Source: an uncultured Clostridia bacterium (GTDB lineage Bacteria > Bacillota > Clostridia > Oscillospirales > Ruminococcaceae). From it: a DNA stretch of 8,467 nt. The notes beneath the pieces were generated by a model that worked only from the letters and a program-made list of their open reading frames with translations, was not told the DNA's origin and did not search any database. The stretch lies in assembly GCA_945933905.1 (NCBI GenBank), contig CAMEQX010000044.1:1-8467 (forward strand), written 5' to 3'. The translations under genes were made by a program, and so were the position numbers. Shown in pieces: positions 6,523-8,467 of the stretch. Positions within the stretch are counted from its first letter, which is position 1. The number at the start of each line of letters is the position of its first letter.

Positions 6523-6551
6523 TTGACAACACGAAATTATTTCGCTATAAT
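6523..6551 (+). promoter_or_regulatory. Perfect-consensus sigma-A promoter of the sigma/anti-sigma operon
   Basis: TTGACA (6523-6528) and TATAAT (6546-6551) are separated by exactly 17 bases. The start of transcription is expected near 6558, about 47 nt before the TTG start of the sigma gene. The spacer contains the palindrome CGAAAT-T-ATTTCG (6532-6544), which suggests control by a repressor. Confidence 0.9.
6532..6544. promoter_or_regulatory. Palindrome in the promoter spacer (candidate operator)
   Basis: A perfect 6-1-6 inverted repeat, CGAAAT and ATTTCG around one T, fills the space between -35 and -10 of the sigma operon promoter. A bound dimer here would block RNA polymerase. This is inference from position and symmetry only. 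Confidence 0.4.
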
Positions 6552-6590
6552 AAATGTAATATTCTATCAAAAAATCTGTCTTAATTTACG

Positions 6591-6599
6591 AGGGGGTGA
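6591..6599 (+). promoter_or_regulatory. Ribosome binding site that sets the TTG start of the sigma gene
   Basis: AGGGGGTGA matches the ideal AGGAGGTGA at eight of nine bases and lies 5-6 bases before TTG at 6605. The in-frame GTG at 6596 falls inside this site, so it is less likely to be the start. Confidence 0.75.
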
Positions 6600-6604
6600 G
6601 TTGG

Positions 6605-7165
6605 TTGGAGGACAAAAAAATTGTTGAGTTGTTTTTTGAGCGCGATGAACAGGCGCTGAAAATCGTTGAGAAAAAATACGGCGGGCTTTGCTTTTGTGTG
6701 GCGAATAATATTCTGCACTCTCACTCCGAGTCGGAGGAATGCGTGAATGATACATATTTGGCTGCGTGGGACTCAATTCCGCCACAGCGCCCGAACAAGC
6801 TCTCGGCATTTCTGGCAAAAATCGTGAGAAACAAGGCGCTAAACCGTCTTGAACGCGACAACAGCGTAAAACGCGGCGGCTCGGAGCTGAAGCTGATTTT
6901 GTCGGAGCTGAACGAGGATATTTCGTCAAAAGACGATACCGAGGAGCTTTTCAACGAGCATTTGGTGACCGATATCATCAACGAATATCTTCACAGCGTT
7001 TCCAAAGGCAAAGCGACAATTTTTATCCAGCGGTATTTTATGTGCTTTTCGGTTGACGAAATCGCCGAGAACACGGGGCGCTCGTATAACTCAATTACAA
7101 CCGTTCTTCACAGAATGAGAAACGAGCTTAAACAAAACCTGATAAACGGAGGAGTAGAACTATGA
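6605..7165 (+). CDS. ECF-like sigma-70 family RNA polymerase sigma factor
   Basis: With the TTG start at 6605 the protein has 186 residues (189 from GTG at 6596). The sigma-2 region covers about 8-82: FFERDEQALKIVEKKYG, then SEECVNDTYLAAWDSIPP (region 2.2, core RNA polymerase contact) and LSAFLAKIVRNKALNRLER (region 2.4, -10 recognition). An acidic linker (95-120) follows, then sigma-4 (about 122-180) with the helix-turn-helix FSVDEIAENTGRSYNSITTVLHRMRNELK for -35 recognition. The size and two-domain layout are those of ECF sigma factors, which direct regulons answering signals outside the cell. It is not a SigI of the cellulosome type. It is transcribed from a perfect housekeeping promoter and overlaps the next gene by ATGA, so the two are translationally coupled, as is usual for a sigma factor and its anti-sigma factor. 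Its target promoters are not visible. Confidence 0.9.
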   Translation: MEDKKIVELFFERDEQALKIVEKKYGGLCFCVANNILHSHSESEECVNDTYLAAWDSIPPQRPNKLSAFLAKIVRNKALNRLERDNSVKRGGSELKLILSELNEDISSKDDTEELFNEHLVTDIINEYLHSVSKGKATIFIQRYFMCFSVDEIAENTGRSYNSITTVLHRMRNELKQNLINGGVEL

Positions 7166-8424
7166 AAAACATCTTATTAAACAGTATTGCAAACATTGAC
7201 GACGATTTGCTCGATATGACGGTGAAAAAAATCAAGCTTGCAAAGCCTCGAAGAATTGTCCTCAAAGCAACGGGATTTGCGGCGGCTGCGGCGGCAACCG
7301 TGTTTGCCGTAAACCGCGGCGTTTCGTTTGTGAACAAAAACAAGCTTCCCGTACAGGAAGCGGGCGCGCTTTATTCGGAAAGCTCGTCAAATTCAACTTC
7401 GATTTCAAAGCACGAATATATACCGATGGTTATTCCAAGCACAGTTCCCGAGCTTGACGCGAAATATTTCGAGCAGTATCAGTCAACGAATTTTTCCATT
7501 GATTACAACAATCTGCCGTTTGAATACAAAAAAGAAGGTCTTTCAAGACACGACGCAAGACCTATGGGCTTGGAATACGACGCCTATGTGAAATACGCCT
7601 ATGACGCTTCGGAGCTTGTCGGAAACAACCCGTGGAACGAAAATCTTGAAATCGAGCGACTTCCGGTTTTCAGGCTAAAGACAAGACCGGTCGAGTGCAG
7701 CGATTTCGAGAAAGTCACCGAGGCTGTCAAGCAGATGAACGCGGAGAGCGGCTTAAATTTGATTATTGACGAAGCGACGAGCGACGGAATAAGAATACTC
7801 ATTCCCGAAGAAAAATACACGGATTTTACCGCGAAGGAGCTTGCCGAGCAGCACAAAGAAATCGCCGAAAAATACGGAAAGCTTGTCGGCTTGGACGACG
7901 CTGAATTCAGTATGTCGCACGCCTATTCCCTTGTCGGAAGAAAATACTACAACACGTTTTTCTATCAAAGCTCCGACAACGCGTTTGAAGCGATTATGAA
8001 TTACAATTTCAAGCAAGTCAGAATTGTAGAATACAGCTATTCTTTTGAGAATTATTATTACGGTTATCAGGAGCCTTCCAATTTTCTCACGCTGAATTAT
8101 ACAAACAGCTTTGACAGAATGCAATGCACAGGCTTCTATCCGACAATCACGGTTCAGGAAGCAAAGAAACAGCTTCTTGACGGAAAGTTTTACGCTGCGT
8201 ATGATAACGCAACCGTTGAAGATATTTTCAAGTTGTCCGAGGACAAAATCAAGTCCGTTGAGCTTGTTTATCTGGACACCTATTCCGATGAATGCCTGCC
8301 GTACTACAAGTTCATCGTTGAGATTGACGGATTTGTAGATGAAACAAAGCTCCACGCAGAAGGCATTAAGAGCTTTATCAGTGTGTTTGTTCCGGCGATT
8401 GAAAGCTCGTTTGTTTCTTTCTGA
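7162..8424 (+). CDS. Single-span membrane protein, probable anti-sigma factor with a large extracytoplasmic sensor domain
   Basis: The 420-residue product has a short charged N-terminus (1-31, with DDDLLDMTVKKIKL), one Ala-rich membrane span at about 32-50 and an outer domain of about 370 residues with a short Ser-rich stalk (71-81). This is the topology of ECF anti-sigma factors, in which the inner segment holds the sigma factor and the outer part senses a signal. The inner segment has no recognisable zinc-binding (ZAS) motif. The outer domain is rich in Tyr and Phe, and its end (TVQEAKKQLLDGKFYAAYD, then LPYYKFIVEIDG) follows a pattern common in sigma-linked membrane proteins of gut Clostridia; I cannot name the fold. 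ATG overlaps the sigma stop (ATGA) and has GGAGGAG seven bases upstream. The anti-sigma role is inferred from topology and coupling. No terminator is visible in the 43 bases that follow. Confidence 0.75.
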   Translation: MKNILLNSIANIDDDLLDMTVKKIKLAKPRRIVLKATGFAAAAAATVFAVNRGVSFVNKNKLPVQEAGALYSESSSNSTSISKHEYIPMVIPSTVPELDAKYFEQYQSTNFSIDYNNLPFEYKKEGLSRHDARPMGLEYDAYVKYAYDASELVGNNPWNENLEIERLPVFRLKTRPVECSDFEKVTEAVKQMNAESGLNLIIDEATSDGIRILIPEEKYTDFTAKELAEQHKEIAEKYGKLVGLDDAEFSMSHAYSLVGRKYYNTFFYQSSDNAFEAIMNYNFKQVRIVEYSYSFENYYYGYQEPSNFLTLNYTNSFDRMQCTGFYPTITVQEAKKQLLDGKFYAAYDNATVEDIFKLSEDKIKSVELVYLDTYSDECLPYYKFIVEIDGFVDETKLHAEGIKSFISVFVPAIESSFVSF

Positions 8425-8467
8425 AATTTCAAAACGGTTCAAAAATCTCAGCTTTCGTCAAACCATA

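Noticed and set aside
8422..8431. Palindrome TGAAATTTCA at the stop of the probable anti-sigma gene
   Set aside because: It is short, AT-rich, without a following T-run, and is expected often by chance; it is not a terminator.
7753..8442. Long minus-strand frame opposite the probable anti-sigma gene
   Set aside because: No promoter or ribosome site was seen, the product has no recognisable domain, and the plus-strand gene is translationally coupled to a clear sigma factor.

Overview
The window looks like chromosomal DNA from a low-to-moderate GC, spore-forming, plant-polysaccharide-degrading Clostridia, probably Ruminococcus-like (Oscillospiraceae). The grounds are an alpha/beta-type small acid-soluble spore protein, a CBM2-GH5 cellulase on a polyserine linker, Gram-positive lipoprotein signals, strong AGGAGG-type ribosome sites with some TTG starts, and near-consensus TTGACA/TATAAT promoters. 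The genus is an inference. No mobile element, CRISPR array, tRNA or rRNA was seen.

Minus-strand block (1-6369), read right to left. The spore protein (6369-6193) ends in an intrinsic terminator. A consensus promoter then drives a lipid-anchored CBM2-GH5 cellulase (6050-3987), followed 37 nt later by a two-span membrane protein with the fold of a SipW-like S26 signal peptidase but without the catalytic residues (3949-2804). A strong 12-bp hairpin terminator follows, and immediately beyond it lies a small M50/site-2 zinc metalloprotease (2739-2164). A further sigma-A promoter drives a lipoprotein GHL10-family glycoside hydrolase (2072-555) whose reading frame is interrupted once by an in-frame amber codon. 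Fifteen bases downstream starts a secreted, divergent relative of the same family (539 to beyond the left edge).

Plus-strand block (6523-8424). A perfect TTGACA-17-TATAAT promoter with a palindrome in its spacer drives an ECF-like sigma factor and, overlapping it by ATGA, a single-span membrane protein that is probably its anti-sigma factor and extracytoplasmic sensor.

Together the window reads as a cell-surface region: two surface lipoproteins acting on glycans, two membrane proteins of protease ancestry (one probably catalytically dead), and a signalling pair of the sigma/anti-sigma type. A regulatory link between the sigma pair and the adjacent hydrolases is possible but nothing in the sequence proves it. 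The most notable points are the amber codon in an otherwise intact gene, the pseudo-signal-peptidase, the three-stem palindrome upstream of the spore protein, and the palindromes built into two promoters.
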